From Sistotremastrum niveocremeum HHB9708 (Eukaryota; Basidiomycota; Agaricomycetes; Sistotremastrales; Sistotremastraceae), in assembly GCA_001630475.1 (NCBI GenBank), contig KV419395.1, forward strand, positions 62,001 through 126,000: a stretch of DNA of 64,000 nucleotides, written 5' to 3'. Below, piece after piece: positions 47,375-59,370 of this stretch (positions within the stretch are counted from its first letter, which is position 1; every line of letters begins with the position of its first letter). Made by a program: the position numbers and the translations under genes. The notes below the pieces were generated by a model. That model was not told where the DNA came from, did no database searches, and saw only the letters and a program-made list of their open reading frames with translations.

Positions 47375-49208
47375 GTGCATATATTGTCCACTGGCAGGAT
47401 TGTTCTGCCTGACATGGCTTGGAATGGAGCCACGATGGTTCAACCGAATGCCAGAATTGAAGAAGTGCCGGAATCTGTTGACTCAGAAGAGAGGCAAGAC
47501 GAAATGGCTGAGGACGCCGAATACATGATGGGCAACGAAGACTGGGATCCATCCGAATGGCTTACTGAAGAGTCCCTCCCTGAAATTGAACACAAAAGAA
47601 TGACGGCCAGAGAGCTACATAGTTGCGTACCATCGGATTTTTATCTTCGTGTGTATCTCACTCTACTATTTTTAGAGGCCTTGCATGAAGGCCAGATTGA
47701 TTTGTCGCCTCCCTACCAAAGAGACGTTGTCTGGGCACCGAAGAAGCAACAGGCATTTATCAACTCTTTACTTCAAGGATTCGACACGCCGAAGCTATAT
47801 TTCTCTCTGTATGATGGCCTTGATCCTGATGGAGATCCATATCCGTCTGATGTTTGGAGGGTCATCGACGGAAAACAGAGGTTAACTGGTAAATAATCTT
47901 ATCCTAGGTCAACATACGATAGGCTAAGATCGACAGCGATCACTAGATTTATGGATGGCGGAGTGCGTATCGTCTTAATATACCTCGATTCTCAATCTTC
48001 CAGAATGTTGAACGTCCTACATTTTGACAGATCCCATGTAAGTATCCGCTTCTTGACGGCGAGCGTGTCATTCTGACTTTCATACAGACATTCACAACAT
48101 CACCAAGAAAAAGTGGTTCTACGTGACCCCCGCGAGCCAGAGCAAGCTTTATCGGATCCCTCTCAAAATCAAAGAAACCTTTGACAACATTACTTTTGAC
48201 TGCGGTAGGTTCATCAATGCTCTCGCAATACCAATAAAGCTAAATCCTCCACCAAGTACGTTACAAAGGCCTATCAGAAGTCACTGAGCGTGACATATTC
48301 CAACGCCTTCAACTCGGAGTAGCTTTGACAGGTGAGTTACCGCTTCTTCCAGATCAACATGCGGGGTTAACTGGTGATCAGCCGCAGGTATAATCTGTCA
48401 CACTAGTTGAGACGGTGTCTCATTTATCATAGAGAAGCTACGGGCTATCCATTCTCCTCTTGTTAAGTTCATTGATCGCATAGAAGAGAAATATCTCAAT
48501 CCTGGTACTTTTCCTTTTCTGTCCCAATGAAGCGTACCCTGACACTCATCCCCAGTGGATGGCATTCCAAAGTTCACGAAATGGAATCCCCAGAGAGCTA
48601 TGAAATTCCGATGTATTGCACACGCCGCCGCTGCGATTGAAGCATATCCAACTTATGTGTGCCCTTCACACGGGGCGCTCGAAAACTGGTTTCGCAAAGC
48701 GACGGAGCCCAGTGAAGATTTCATCAAGAATGTGGATAATGTCTTCGCGGCATTCCTCAAATTGACTTCTATTCCTGACTCCTCAGCCTTCGACAAGCGA
48801 ATTAACAAGGGGTTGATATGTGAGTGTTTCGTCCACTTGGCATATTTCAAAAGGCCTTGAGTATTTTGCTTCCCTTCTAGCTCCTTCCGACTTCGTATAC
48901 ATCGGTTTGTGCATTTGTGCCTTTGCAAGGCCACCGTTTGTCACTCATTGTTTCCTAATCTAGCGCTCCTGCTGCACGTCTCACGCCGTCAATCCACCGA
49001 CGTCCAGGGTAGCTTAGTGCTTCGACTACGGAAGCATTTGAACAAGAATTTCCGTGATAAATTCCTGAATGGCAAACTAGGCAAAGTGGCGCACGATCAC
49101 ATTCGAACCATCGAAGACGAACTCCCTTCGGGAAAGTCATCGAGAGCCGGCAAGAAGAGAAAGAGACATGATAGTGGCAGTGAGAGTGAAGATGACTACA
49201 GGCCGTAG
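47375..49208 (+). CDS. DUF262 (GmrSD N-terminal/ParB-like nuclease fold) protein
   Basis: An acidic N-terminus leads, after an in-frame 54-nt intron (about 47622-47675), to SPPYQRDVVWAPKKQQAFINS with the QR motif. This is followed by VWRVIDGKQRLT (about 47850-47885) with the DGxQR motif. Both are hallmarks of DUF262 enzymes. Further exons carry ITRFMDGG (47940-47960), KKKWFYVTP, ERDIFQRLQLGVALT, AEKLRAIHSP and a helical C-terminal half. A basic nuclear-type tail (GKKRKRHDSGSESEDD) precedes the stop at 49206-49208. Bacterial relatives act in type IV restriction and phosphorothioate defence and couple NTP binding to nuclease domains. The fungal role is unknown. The start is uncertain: later in-frame ATGs near 47414, 47434 and 47503 are possible. 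Confidence 0.8.
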
Positions 49209-49592
49209 GGGACGAGGGGGCTCGTGTGGTCAGACCATGCAAGTTCCGATGATCTTTGTTACCTGGACGTTCAGTCAGCTTCAACTCGTGTACAACATGT
49301 CTGGTCAGCGTTTCTCTTGGCCAGCCGTATGTCGGGTGGCAGCGTCATGCATGCTAGTGGATTGGGGCGAATCACTAGCGTGGAGAAGCCTCCTCTATAT
49401 TTTGCCTTTCCTTTGACTCTGCGTCTGTACAATATCCTGGAGTGTCTGTAACTCTATCCTGAATCAATACTTTCCATTAGCAATTGATATTACGAGCCGG
49501 CGCTTCCCAAACTCGCTCTAGTTGTCGCGCAGCTTCCGCCGCGTCTTCTGCAGACAGCTACCTCTCCCCATTCACTATTGAGGTGGCACGCA
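49209..49592. other. Intergenic region DUF262 / BOS1
   Basis: About 385 bp. Short frames overlap the DUF262 3' end but have no support. It presumably holds the BOS1 promoter. Confidence 0.45.
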
Positions 49593-50563
49593 ATGAACTC
49601 ACTATACACACTTGGCGTCAGACAGACGTCCTCCATTCAAGCAGATCTTGAGAAAATACGCAATGGAGATTCATCAGCGGCACTCCTCGGTAAGTGTGCC
49701 TGGCTACCCTACGTTGTTGCCCGTCGTTGAACTGATATCGAGGATTCGATGCTTTGTAGGACAAGTGGCTGCATCTCTGTCAGCTTTAAACCGTACTGTG
49801 GATAATCTGGATACAATGGCGAAACGGGAGATGATACAGGCGAAGAAGGAGAAGGGCCAGATGTACGTGTCTATCAACCTCTTTGCCTGAAACATATCTA
49901 ATCCCAATTCCGTCATTCATGATTAGGCGTGTAGAGAAGTTCAGGAGTGATTACTTGGACCTAAAACGACAGCTAGATGCAGCGAAAGCGCAGGCCGAAA
50001 CCGAGGTTCGTCTTCTGTCCAGATATTGCACATACTATGAAGCCAACAAGTGCCCCTCACATAGCGAACAAATGCACAACGGTCGGAACTCTTTGCAGTA
50101 TATTCTGGGAATCCAATAACACCCTCAGATGCACGGCGTCGTGTGGCACCGTCTGGACTGAACGGCACGATGGATAGTGTCTCTGAATCACCTTTCCAAC
50201 AAGCCCCTAACATGCCATCCACTTCTTTACGTGAAGACCATGTTCTCCGGGAACACACTTTCATGCAAAATGCCAACTCCCAATTGGACGATTTCCTCGC
50301 TCAGGGCAAGGAAGTATTGGATAATCTAGTTGACCAGCGAAATGTGCTGAAAGGAACTCACAAACGATTGCTGGACACTGCGCATACATTAGGCTTGAGC
50401 AGAGATGTCATAGGGTGGATCGAGAAACGAAGGTACGTCCCGAAACCATCGTTTATACGCTTTGCTGAAGTCCCGCCTCAGTAAACAGGACTTGATTATA
50501 TTCTGCGTAGGCGCAGTGTTCACGTTCTTTTGCTTCTATTGGATTTGGCGATGGTTTGGGTGA
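49593..50563 (+). CDS. BOS1: ER-Golgi v-SNARE Bos1 (GOSR2/membrin)
   Basis: Qb-SNARE for ER-to-Golgi vesicle fusion. The ATG at 49593 gives MNSLYTLGVRQTSSIQADLE, typical of fungal Bos1. Exons continue GQVAASLSALNRTVDNLDTM, RVEKFRSDYLDLKRQLD, then after a 59-nt intron RTNAQRSELFAVYSGNP. The SNARE helix is LREHTFMQNANSQLDDFLAQ through LDNLVDQRNVLKGTHKRLLD, then TLGLSRDVIGWIEKR. After the last intron (about 50434-50481) comes a C-terminal TM anchor (DLIIFCVGAVFTFFCFYWIW) and TGA at 50561-50563. Complete, with usual family length. Converges on the MYND gene. Confidence 0.9.
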
Positions 50564-51203
50564 AAGTGGACGAATGCAATTGCTTCTCCTTTCGCTTGGT
50601 ATAATCATGTACGGACTTCTAGATCTGGCTTTCTCATGTATACCTTAGGTTTATTTTTATGCACAATGATACCCTTCTTGCTTATCACTGAGGCTATTCC
50701 ACGCTCATGCCCCACGAATCATTATTCTCCGAAGCATCAAGTTTGAGCTGCAATGAATGCGGATGCGCACAGGCAGTCTGACCATGTCCGCTTTCAATTG
50801 CGTACAACTGCGCTCCGAGGCTTTCTCTTTCGTACACAGTGGGATTGACTTCGCTACAAAGGATCCGGATCCGTACCACTCTCATTGGGAAGAGCTTGCA
50901 ATTTCGAAACAACTAATTTGCTACCAAGCATCACATTCACTACATTAATATTTGATATAATATACAGAAGAAGCAATTGGTCGACAGAATCTCAGGACGT
51001 ATGTGCCCAGGTTTAAATCTGATGGGCCTCAGCTGAGGATTACGCTGGGTCCATCTTCAAGCTAACTAATTACGACAGGCAGGACGACAAGACTCGAAAG
51101 AATTAATCACGGATAAGTGGAACGCGGAGTTAATTTTCTGAACAAACATATATAAGTATCAGGTGAGGAACTGACTTCCACTTACTCGTACATCGATACT
51201 GGT
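50564..51203. other. Convergent intergenic region BOS1/MYND gene
   Basis: About 640 bp between two 3' ends. No supported gene, repeat or RNA. Confidence 0.45.
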
Positions 51204-53524
51204 TCAAGATTTTATCTCGGATGATTCACAGACAAGCTTGTGTTCTTTCCAATGTTTTTTCTGACTGCGAATAAAGTGGTGAAATTTCTGAACTGGATGC
51301 AACTGTACACAGGAACGGCATACCATACAGTGTCACAATAACAAGCAATACTGCACAAGCTACATTTTCGCAACGCGGCACTTGGATTCTTGCACCAGGA
51401 ACATTGATACAGATGTATCTCCTCTGTTCGTTCTGCATTGGCGAACATTTTAGAGGTCTTTCTTTGCCTGTCCGATTCAACCGAATGAAGCTTCATATTG
51501 TTAAGAGTTTGAGATATATCTTCGACCACTGGGTCCTCCACATTGGACTCCCATTCGGCTTCGGCCCATTTTGGTAACCCTGCGCATTGGATAAATTCGG
51601 CCCACTCGGTGGTCGCGGGAACGAAGTGTTGGAGGAGGATGTCCTTCATCATTCTGGGTCCGTTGGGCCCCCTTTTTTGGCGGACAAAGTCGTCGAGGTC
51701 GTCAATCAGGCATGCTCTTTCAATGATTACCTGCGCAAGGGCCTGTAAGCTTAGTGTCGAACTTCGGCAAAGACCTCGACGAATGCACCTTCGACTCCTT
51801 CAGATCTGGGGCTAACTGAGGGCCATGAAGCAAGACATGGGCAAGGACAAGAAGATTAACGAGGACAACCATGCCTGAAGAATCAGGAGGAGACTCTGTG
51901 ACGGCTCTCTGGAGGTAGTCATAGCAGATAGTAAGATAGGCGACTCCATCTTTCCATGCCTGTTCACCAGAACGGGTATTCAACATATTCAGAAGTGCAA
52001 GCTCCCAAGATCGCGTCGATGCCAGATACCAAAGGTTATACCGCATACCCGGGCACAGATCGGGACACTCGAGGCCTGTCTGGGCGAGGCGGATGCATTC
52101 AGGAGTATTGTTGGGTATGCACATCGCGTAATACCAGAAACCAATCTTGGGAGATCGTCGGGCGGCACTACGGGCGAGCCTGGCTGCATCGTCCCATCGT
52201 TTTGAATACATCAGATACTTGATTTCAACCGCGTCTGCTTGATCAAATTCAGATCTGGATCGTAGGACTCCTGCAACGTGAGCCAGGGCATCGGGCCAAG
52301 TCGCGAATGGATATTCATCACACATCGGCTCGAAGTAGGATTTGAAAACCGAGTTTTCAACTTCGAGGATAGTTCCGGATATCGCCATCCCAAATTTGTA
52401 GAAGTCGAGATGGTCGGCCTGCTCTCGCGTTAGAGCTTCGAAGTGGATTCGAGATTCAAGGCTGATGGTTCCGAAGCAACGTTGGACGCCGTAGCTTTCC
52501 ATTAAAGCATCAAGATTTGGTGGAAATCCATGACATAAGGCTAGGAAGAGCTCAGTCACCTCGAAGTGTTTAGGATGCCCGGCCTTCTTGACACAGATCT
52601 GCCACAAGGCTCCCATCCCGAGGACTCTGGTATGGAGCGATGATGTTCTCAAGCAAGCGACAAAACACCGAATAAAACGGGGAGTTGAAAGAGCAACGTC
52701 TGGCGATAGGTGGCCAAGAGCCATTATGAGAATTAGTTCCTGGCGGATGGACGCCTGCTTCGAAGCGTAAGGTTTGTCAGACAAGCAAGCTTGTATTCGG
52801 TCCAAGATCAGATCTCGAATTTTGTCGAGATCGACATTCAACTTGTTGAAAGTGGCCGCCAGTTGGACTCCTCGAGCTTCGGACATTGCCAACGTCTGTG
52901 TGAGCGCATTCCCCATTATCTTGATGATCAATTCTGTGTCCTCTGATTCGAGAGGAGATTCGAAGAGGACGTATGACAGTCTCTGAAAGTCGGTCGTGCA
53001 CACCGTTTCGGCGATCTCGGGAGACTTGTGCATGAGAATCCGCAACATGGCGCGCAAAGCACTGGTGCGACAATGATCTCGACGCTCTATTACGCCTGCT
53101 ATTTTGGGTAGCCATCCTGCGAGCAAGCCGTCACAATTGCTCAGCGAAGACACCGAAGAGAATGAGAACCTTCTGCGTATATTTTATCCCTGAGAACAGC
53201 ATCCGCGAATATGTCGCGAAGAACGAGCATCACACCCGCGATCACAACATCATTTTCCAGATTTTTCGAGTATAGCTTCTGCAGAGTTTTCATGACTTTC
53301 GTATATTTTGCATGCACCTTTTTGAACCCAACGCGAGATCCAGTCTCTGAGATTATGTCAGAAAGGGACAAAATCAGATACACAAACCATCAGCGGCCAG
53401 AAAAGTCACCGATGTCTAGATATTCTTCTATGATCCAAGGTGCTTTTCCCGGGTCATTTGAACGCGTACAAGCGTCGACAACATCTGTCACAGAGTGATA
53501 CCGGGAGCCTCGTTGTATAGGCAT
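51204..53524 (-). CDS. Helical-repeat protein with C-terminal MYND zinc finger
   Basis: The inferred start is MPIQRGSRYHSVTDVVDACT at 53524. Introns near 53331-53394 and 53110-53163 join EEYLDIETGSRVGFKKVHAK to the long main exon (about 53110-51765). That exon is an all-helical, ARM/TPR-like solenoid (LRAMLRILMHKSPEIAETV, RQELILIMALGHLSPDVAL, RWDDAARLARSAARRSPKIG). After a 45-nt intron the C-terminus ends in a MYND finger: CSWCKNPSAALRKCSLC, ACYCDTVCQKKHWKEHKLVC (51400-51215), split by an intron before CQKKHW. MYND domains bind short proline-rich partner peptides. This solenoid-MYND type is common in agaricomycetes; its partners are unknown. Confidence 0.8.
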
Positions 53525-53963
53525 TGAACCGTCAACGTTGATCTGGAGGTTCGAGGAGCAGTGGTTCAATGAGATGAGATACGGATGCAAAGACTTGGAA
53601 GAATAAGCGCTGACTCAATCCAGTCGTGGGCTCATTATAAGCATATGCGTTTTCAGAGTACGGGCCGGCTCAACGCAAACATCTACTATAGACGACCACC
53701 AAAGAAGTATAATTTCGATCCGAGATCATTGAGAAAAGTCTTGCAGAAGTAAATATTACTAGTAAATGTTCGACTGTTGAACGTTGATCAATTGAACATC
53801 GGTACCGGTGGGCGTAATCATGAATTTTATTCACCACGGTTTGTGAACCACATTCCAGTGAGAGATAGGGAATGAAGCAACATCGCTGATAGTTCTTTCC
53901 CGAATGGACTATGACTTGCCACTAGGACGGAACTTGTCATGATGAGGATAGATTGAGTTTTTC
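53525..53963. other. Intergenic region MYND gene / hydrolase
   Basis: About 440 bp holding the MYND promoter and the hydrolase 3' UTR. An upstream non-coding exon of the MYND gene is possible. No other feature. Confidence 0.4.
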
Positions 53964-55395
53964 TCAACTATCAAGCCAGTTTTGTATGAAGGCAAAGGTC
54001 GATGAAGCACTGAAATGATAGTTCAGAGCATGGCCTGTATTCGGGGGCACATAGGAGCTGAAGCCCGAGGTAGCCGGAAACAATCCTGCTACGACATTTG
54101 GCAAGGTGACGCCGTTAACGACCTCAGCGCAATTGCCGGCGCAGAAAAATCTGAAAAAGGTAATGAATACTGTGATGCTTGCAGAAAATCATAATCTTAC
54201 GCGTCTTCCATTCCAGTGACCACGAGTACCCTCCCTGAGAATTCAGTAGCAGGAGCGCTTGCTGGAAGAGACAACGTCGCAATCTCTCCCAAGGTCGCAG
54301 TTCCTCGCCCTTCAAATTGAGCTTGGGCTACCCCTGGTGAATTGTCAGCTCATATGCCATAGATCACAAAAGGCGCTCGAACTGGAATCAAAGAACGGGA
54401 ATTTTAAAACTCCCATCTGGAAGTTTGAAAAGGTTCCCACGGTAAAATATGAGCTGGAGGGGTTCACTGTCTTAATCCTTTAAATTTGGGAGGCTGACTA
54501 TGCGACACGGAACTCACCGCCAGAAAGCAGTGGAGAGGCGATTGTAGCTCCGAAAGAAGCCATGGAGACAAGTATGCCTACTTGGTCCCCTCCTGCGAAC
54601 CCAGTCAAGATTATGTCGTTGAAATCTCCGGGATATTTGGCGGCCACTCCGGTTGTGAGAATGCTAGAGGGAACATCAGAAAGAGTACATTCGAAACGGA
54701 TTCTTCGAATCTTGCCTTCCGAATGAATGACCAATGCCGACAACTCTCTTAAAGGACCCCGTGGATTTCAAGTGTTCAATCAAGAGGTGCGCGATCTCCA
54801 CTTGTACCGTGGACTGTACCTCCTTAATTCCGTCAGGTTTTGAAGAGCTTCCGACGCCTAGAACCTCTCTCATTATCACTAGGGTTTAGCCCATATAATG
54901 GACGTACCTAATCGGTCATAGTAAAAGATCGAATTTCCAGCTGCCGTCGTGCTGCTGGCGAAATTAAATTCAGACCCAGGGCCTCCCGCTTCCCAGTAAC
55001 CGTGAGTGAAAGCGATACTTCGGACACCGAGTGGCATTAGTTACACTGGTAGAGGATATGAAACCTAGGACTGAGTCAGTGACATACCCATGAGTGGCAA
55101 ACAACAGTGTGCCCGACTTTCGCACGCCTTGTGCAGGGACACAGAGCTTTCCGGAGATGATGTAGCTCTTTGACAGAGGCTGCGTCCCTTGTATGAGAGT
55201 CGCCGGGAAATTAAGGGTTGGGCTTGTGCTTTGCTGAACGAAGTCGGTTAGAGACTTTTGGTTCGCGGGTTCCTGAAGGTTCAGGATAGATGTTATGGCA
55301 TTGACGTTGACTGTTATTGTCTGAGAGGTGCAACGCTGGGCCAGCGATGGAATAGCCAGCACAATCAACAGCAGTGACGTCGCAAGTGTGGGCAT
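53964..55395 (-). CDS. Secreted alpha/beta hydrolase
   Basis: The start MPTLATSLLLIVLAIPSLAQ is a clear signal peptide. Next come KLCVPAQGVRKSGTLLFATHG and, after an intron, IAFTHGYWEAGGPGSEFNF. The nucleophile elbow GIGHSFGS is split by an intron near 54664-54727. The likely acid is in VLVVTGMEDA (about 54210-54230), and the likely catalytic His is in PNTGHALNYH (about 54030). An exon around 54355-54455 (SSSYFTVGTFSNFQMGV, FPFFDSSSSAF) fits the fungal secreted hydrolase family. One inferred intron there is only about 40 nt, so that join is less sure. An extracellular esterase or peptidase-like role is likely; the substrate is unknown. Confidence 0.8.
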
Positions 55396-56714
55396 GATAG
55401 TGATCCGAGGGTCATATTCGATACTTCAGCTGCTTAAGTATCACAGGAGCATCATGTACAGAATCCAAAAGAAGGTTATCATCCTGTGCCATGCGCCATT
55501 GACGGATGTGGCAAGGATACCGTGTTATACACGGACATGGCGCACAACTCGGGTACCCTATGTTGGACTGGGTTTATTCGTTCTCGACATCTGAGGTCTC
55601 CAGGTACCCGACATGATTCAGACCCTCAGGTCTCAAGACCCAGGGTTCGTATTCAAGTTGAACATGGCGTGGTAGCGCTATACGTTCGTAGCTCCAGCAG
55701 GACTGAGACGGCCACGGCATTCGAGTTCAGGATATCATGATTTATCTCCGGGATTGTGCTCCGACTCACTAGGGATTGAAAAGCCGAGAACTTGGTACGA
55801 TTGTGTCCCCTCAAGTGGATTTGCCTAGTGCTCGCAAGCTGTCAGAGGTCCGAAGGTACTGGCATCGCCTTTTGAAAATTCCACTGGCAGAAAGCTGAGT
55901 TTTGAAACTCGGACTTCGAGGGCAAGGATCCGTGAGCACAGGTATTGTAAGACGATCATGGGACACTGCTTGAGCGTTGACAGTCTGCCTCATGAGCGTG
56001 AACTTGCTCGGTAGATGGACAATGACATGAAGCTCTTGGAATTAGCAGCAACGGACTACCGACGCAAGCTCAGAGATAAAGCTCTTCGGGCCGGTGTTGC
56101 CGGTGTCTCGCAGCATTAAAATATTGAATTATCATTTTTCTTACGACACTTTGAGCGACACTTGTTCTGTGCGAGCAGTTGCTGAATCGGCTCACTCACT
56201 CAAATGACTTTGTTCCCCATATACATCCTTCCGAAGTAATAATGTCCAATATATTCAATCCCCATCTATGCTCCCCCGAAACGCAGCCTTAATTTGACTG
56301 AGATCGATTGAGAGCTGACCCAGGGATTGACCGTATTGTTGGGGATACTTCAAGAGCACGTCGTGGAAGAAATGAGCTCCTTTGAGTATGAAAAGGATTC
56401 TACCGAAGCGCAGTTGAAGAAGCTGCCCACGGTTTGTATGTCTACGTACACTACCATAGTACGGTCGGACCTCATTTCAAACCAATGTCAATGACTACTA
56501 TTACTCAGGGCCGCTACCGTTTACTCAAACAAACTATCAGCCAATCGGAGGGTCAATCCACATTCGGGATTATCAGCGTTCGTCTTTCAGATGTAAACCT
56601 CGGCGGTGTGATAGCAGTCCAACCAGATTAATCCGGACCAGGTGCGTCTATAAAAATTCTGGGGCTCACCATGGCGGTGACCATCTGTGAGCCTTGGGCT
56701 TCTGGGAAGCACGC
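55396..56714. other. Intergenic region hydrolase / CFA-like methyltransferase
   Basis: About 1.3 kb without a supported gene. The left end is the hydrolase promoter. Small frames on both strands have no family resemblance. Confidence 0.45.
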
Positions 56715-58586
56715 CTAGTTGGATTCCATGATATCCATGTTCTGATGGATAGCGCTTTGAGAGCAGAATATCAAATGTAAAAAAACAACAGGACATACAT
56801 CTCTTCTCCAGCTCAGCATATGTGAAGTAATATGGCCCTTTGCAAAGCCGGCTGCGGCATACACGAACATATACCTCCACTTCCGCAGAAAGGCATCCAA
56901 CTCAGCAGGAACTTCTAAGGCTGGTCTATCCTTGATGATAGTATCTCTCCATTGAGGGAAATTGATCTGAAGCCGACGGCTCCATGTGCGTAACGTACGA
57001 GGATAATCTAACCTTGTCAGAGCCAAAATGTTTATTGAGAGAAGTGGTCTTACGAGAGCTATGATTCTCCACACTTTCGAGTTCGAGCCGTGAGTTGCTC
57101 GCAGCCGAAGCTGCAGTAATAAGACACGTCGGCGAAGGGAGAGACGAATGAGGCCACATATATCGCCGAATGAAGTCTTGCTCTCTAGCCGATCGCTTGT
57201 GGTGAGGTCGTGCCTAGTCAGGAAAAAGACATATGTACTGATATGGAGTCCATCGAAAATCAGGCATTGTGGTGCTTGTGATGACGGCTGCAGCATTGTC
57301 GCTCTTCAGGGCCCAATCGATAATTTCGAAGAATGTCTTATAATGCTGTTCGCGATAAAAGAGCATGAGAATTCTCTCAAAGATAACGATAGAAAACATG
57401 TACCTTGGACCCAACATATTCTACCATTTCAATACTTACAAATGCATCGAAAGCCTTCTCAAAGGAAGCGGGAAGTTCACGATAGTCGCATAGATGAACC
57501 GTAATCGCATCTTGCAACCCTTCAGCTTGAATGCGTTCTTCAGCGAGCTTCTTCTGCTCGATCGACAATGTAATCGTGTCGACTCTACACCCGTAATACT
57601 TCGCTGCCTGAGAAGTATCCCGTCAATGACACAGTATCTCATATCATATTCGAGCACTTACAGTGATGGAGAGTGCACCCCATCCGGTGCCAAACTCCAG
57701 AATACGATACCCGGGTTTGACACGTGCAGCTCTGAGAACGTGATGAAGCTTGCGTCGCTGAGCGGACTCAAGATCGTCTAAAGTAGGGCCGAAAAGCAAG
57801 TCTCCGTTTACGCCGTGTTCCGGCGTGTCCCACAAGCCGCAGGAGTATTGCATCTCTGTCGAGAGAAAGCACTGGATATCATTTATAAACGAACCGAGAT
57901 TAAGCGAACGTGTGAGACATCAGCGAGGTTTGAGCGCTTACCTGGAAGAATGCGTTTGAAGTATCATAGCTGGCTATGACATTCAGCCTCGACATTGTGT
58001 GAGTTTGTCCCAAGATGGCAGACGAAAGAGCAGTGACAAATGAAATGACCCGAGCAGTGAAGTTCGACAAGCCAGTGAGACCAGAACGGTTGTCAAACCA
58101 TAACTATCAGGTGATGTCATTATCGCCGTCGCGCTTCAAGCAGTATATTGAATTCCATACTGACCTCAACGACTCCTTCAAGATCACTAATCTTAATATC
58201 ACCAACGAGATACGCCTCGCTAAAACCGAGGTCCCCGCCACTTTTAGAATAAAATGCGTGAGCCCTTGAGTATCAGAAGCAGAAACAATACCTACAAGAG
58301 AACTCTCGTCCAGAACGCCCTATTAGTCACTTGTATTGTGATTACTCTGCCCTTATCGTTATCGAGATCTCCAAACGAATAGGTGCCAGTTGAGTCAATG
58401 ATCCTTAGGGTACCTATTGTGATGCCGCTTCGGCAAACTTCCAAGAGCTTGTGGCGAGCTGCAGGGTATTAGTTCACCATTGTACGCATCAAATTGATTG
58501 TAGGCACCTAAGTCGCTTATCCAGGCCTGTAGACGACCAGAAACCAGAATGGAAAGCGAACTGGAAGAGGGGGGATATTTGCCCAT
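56715..58586 (-). CDS. Cyclopropane-fatty-acyl-phospholipid synthase-like SAM methyltransferase
   Basis: Transfers a methylene or methyl group from SAM to unsaturated acyl chains of lipids. The inferred start MGKYPPSSSSLSILVSGRL (58586) is followed by WISDLARHKLLEVCRSGITIG, GTYSFGD..., FWTRVLLFGGDLGFSEAYLVG and ISDLEGVVELWFDNR. Next is MSRLNVIASYDTSNAFFQ, then QYSCGLWDTPEHG. The SAM motif is RILEFGTGWGALSI (about 57705-57660). EMVEYVGSKHYKTFFEIIDW and TTMPDFRWTPYQ follow, as in CFA synthases. The C-terminus has WRYMFVYAAAGFAKGHITSH. The last codons are uncertain because a GTATGT donor near 56797 could extend the gene to about 56.6 kb. Confidence 0.82.
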
Positions 58587-59370
58587 TAATATTATCGATA
58601 ATGTCAAAAGTGAGACTATGCCGTCCAAAGTCACAGATTAATGGCGGAAATGAACGTCGACAAGTTTAGGGAGTGATATGAATAAGGGTGTTGTCCGAGT
58701 AGTTCCCTTTTGAAGGCCTGAACATGGTCTCGAGAGAAAGACATTCCATATAAAATCTTTCTCCGGGCTGCGCGACTAAAACAGGATTAGGCTCGCTGAC
58801 GCTTCTGAGGCTTCGAGCGTCAAGCCGGACTACCACAAAGATGAGCACTATCATACCCGCTTCGTGATCGTAAAGGTGGTCCTAGTCAAGCAATACGGCC
58901 GATGAACAATATTCAGAGTCCAGTAGAGTTCTCGTTCGCTCGGCTTGGAATAATGTACAATGATGGTGTCGGATAGCACTCATGGAACATACGCTTGCAC
59001 TGTGAAGTACCGCGTCAGTTCGTCGGTCCAAACGCTAATGCGACATACATATGACTAATATCCCATCGTCCACTGAGTATCAAGATCGTGCGGTGTGATC
59101 TTGCCTGCAATGCTTGCCTGCGCGAGTCGCAAAGGAGCTCGAGAGCGCCGAAAGCTCGGGTCACGGCCCGCTCCGAAGACACACTATAGTTGCGCAACAA
59201 GAAATGTAACATTGCAAAGAACTCCGGTATCAACAAGTTAACATGTACACAGCTACTATATACGTATAACGACAATAAGCAAAAATGGTGACAAGCGAAT
59301 GAGTGGTCGGGATGAAGTAACAGGAACAGAGGTGGTCGCCTAAAAAAGAGTAATAAAGAAAATGGCACAT
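58587..59370. other. Intergenic region CFA gene / hypothetical protein
   Basis: About 780 bp. Short frames on the minus strand (for example 59015-59374) are hydrophobic and T-rich but overlap a 3' UTR and have no support. Confidence 0.4.
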
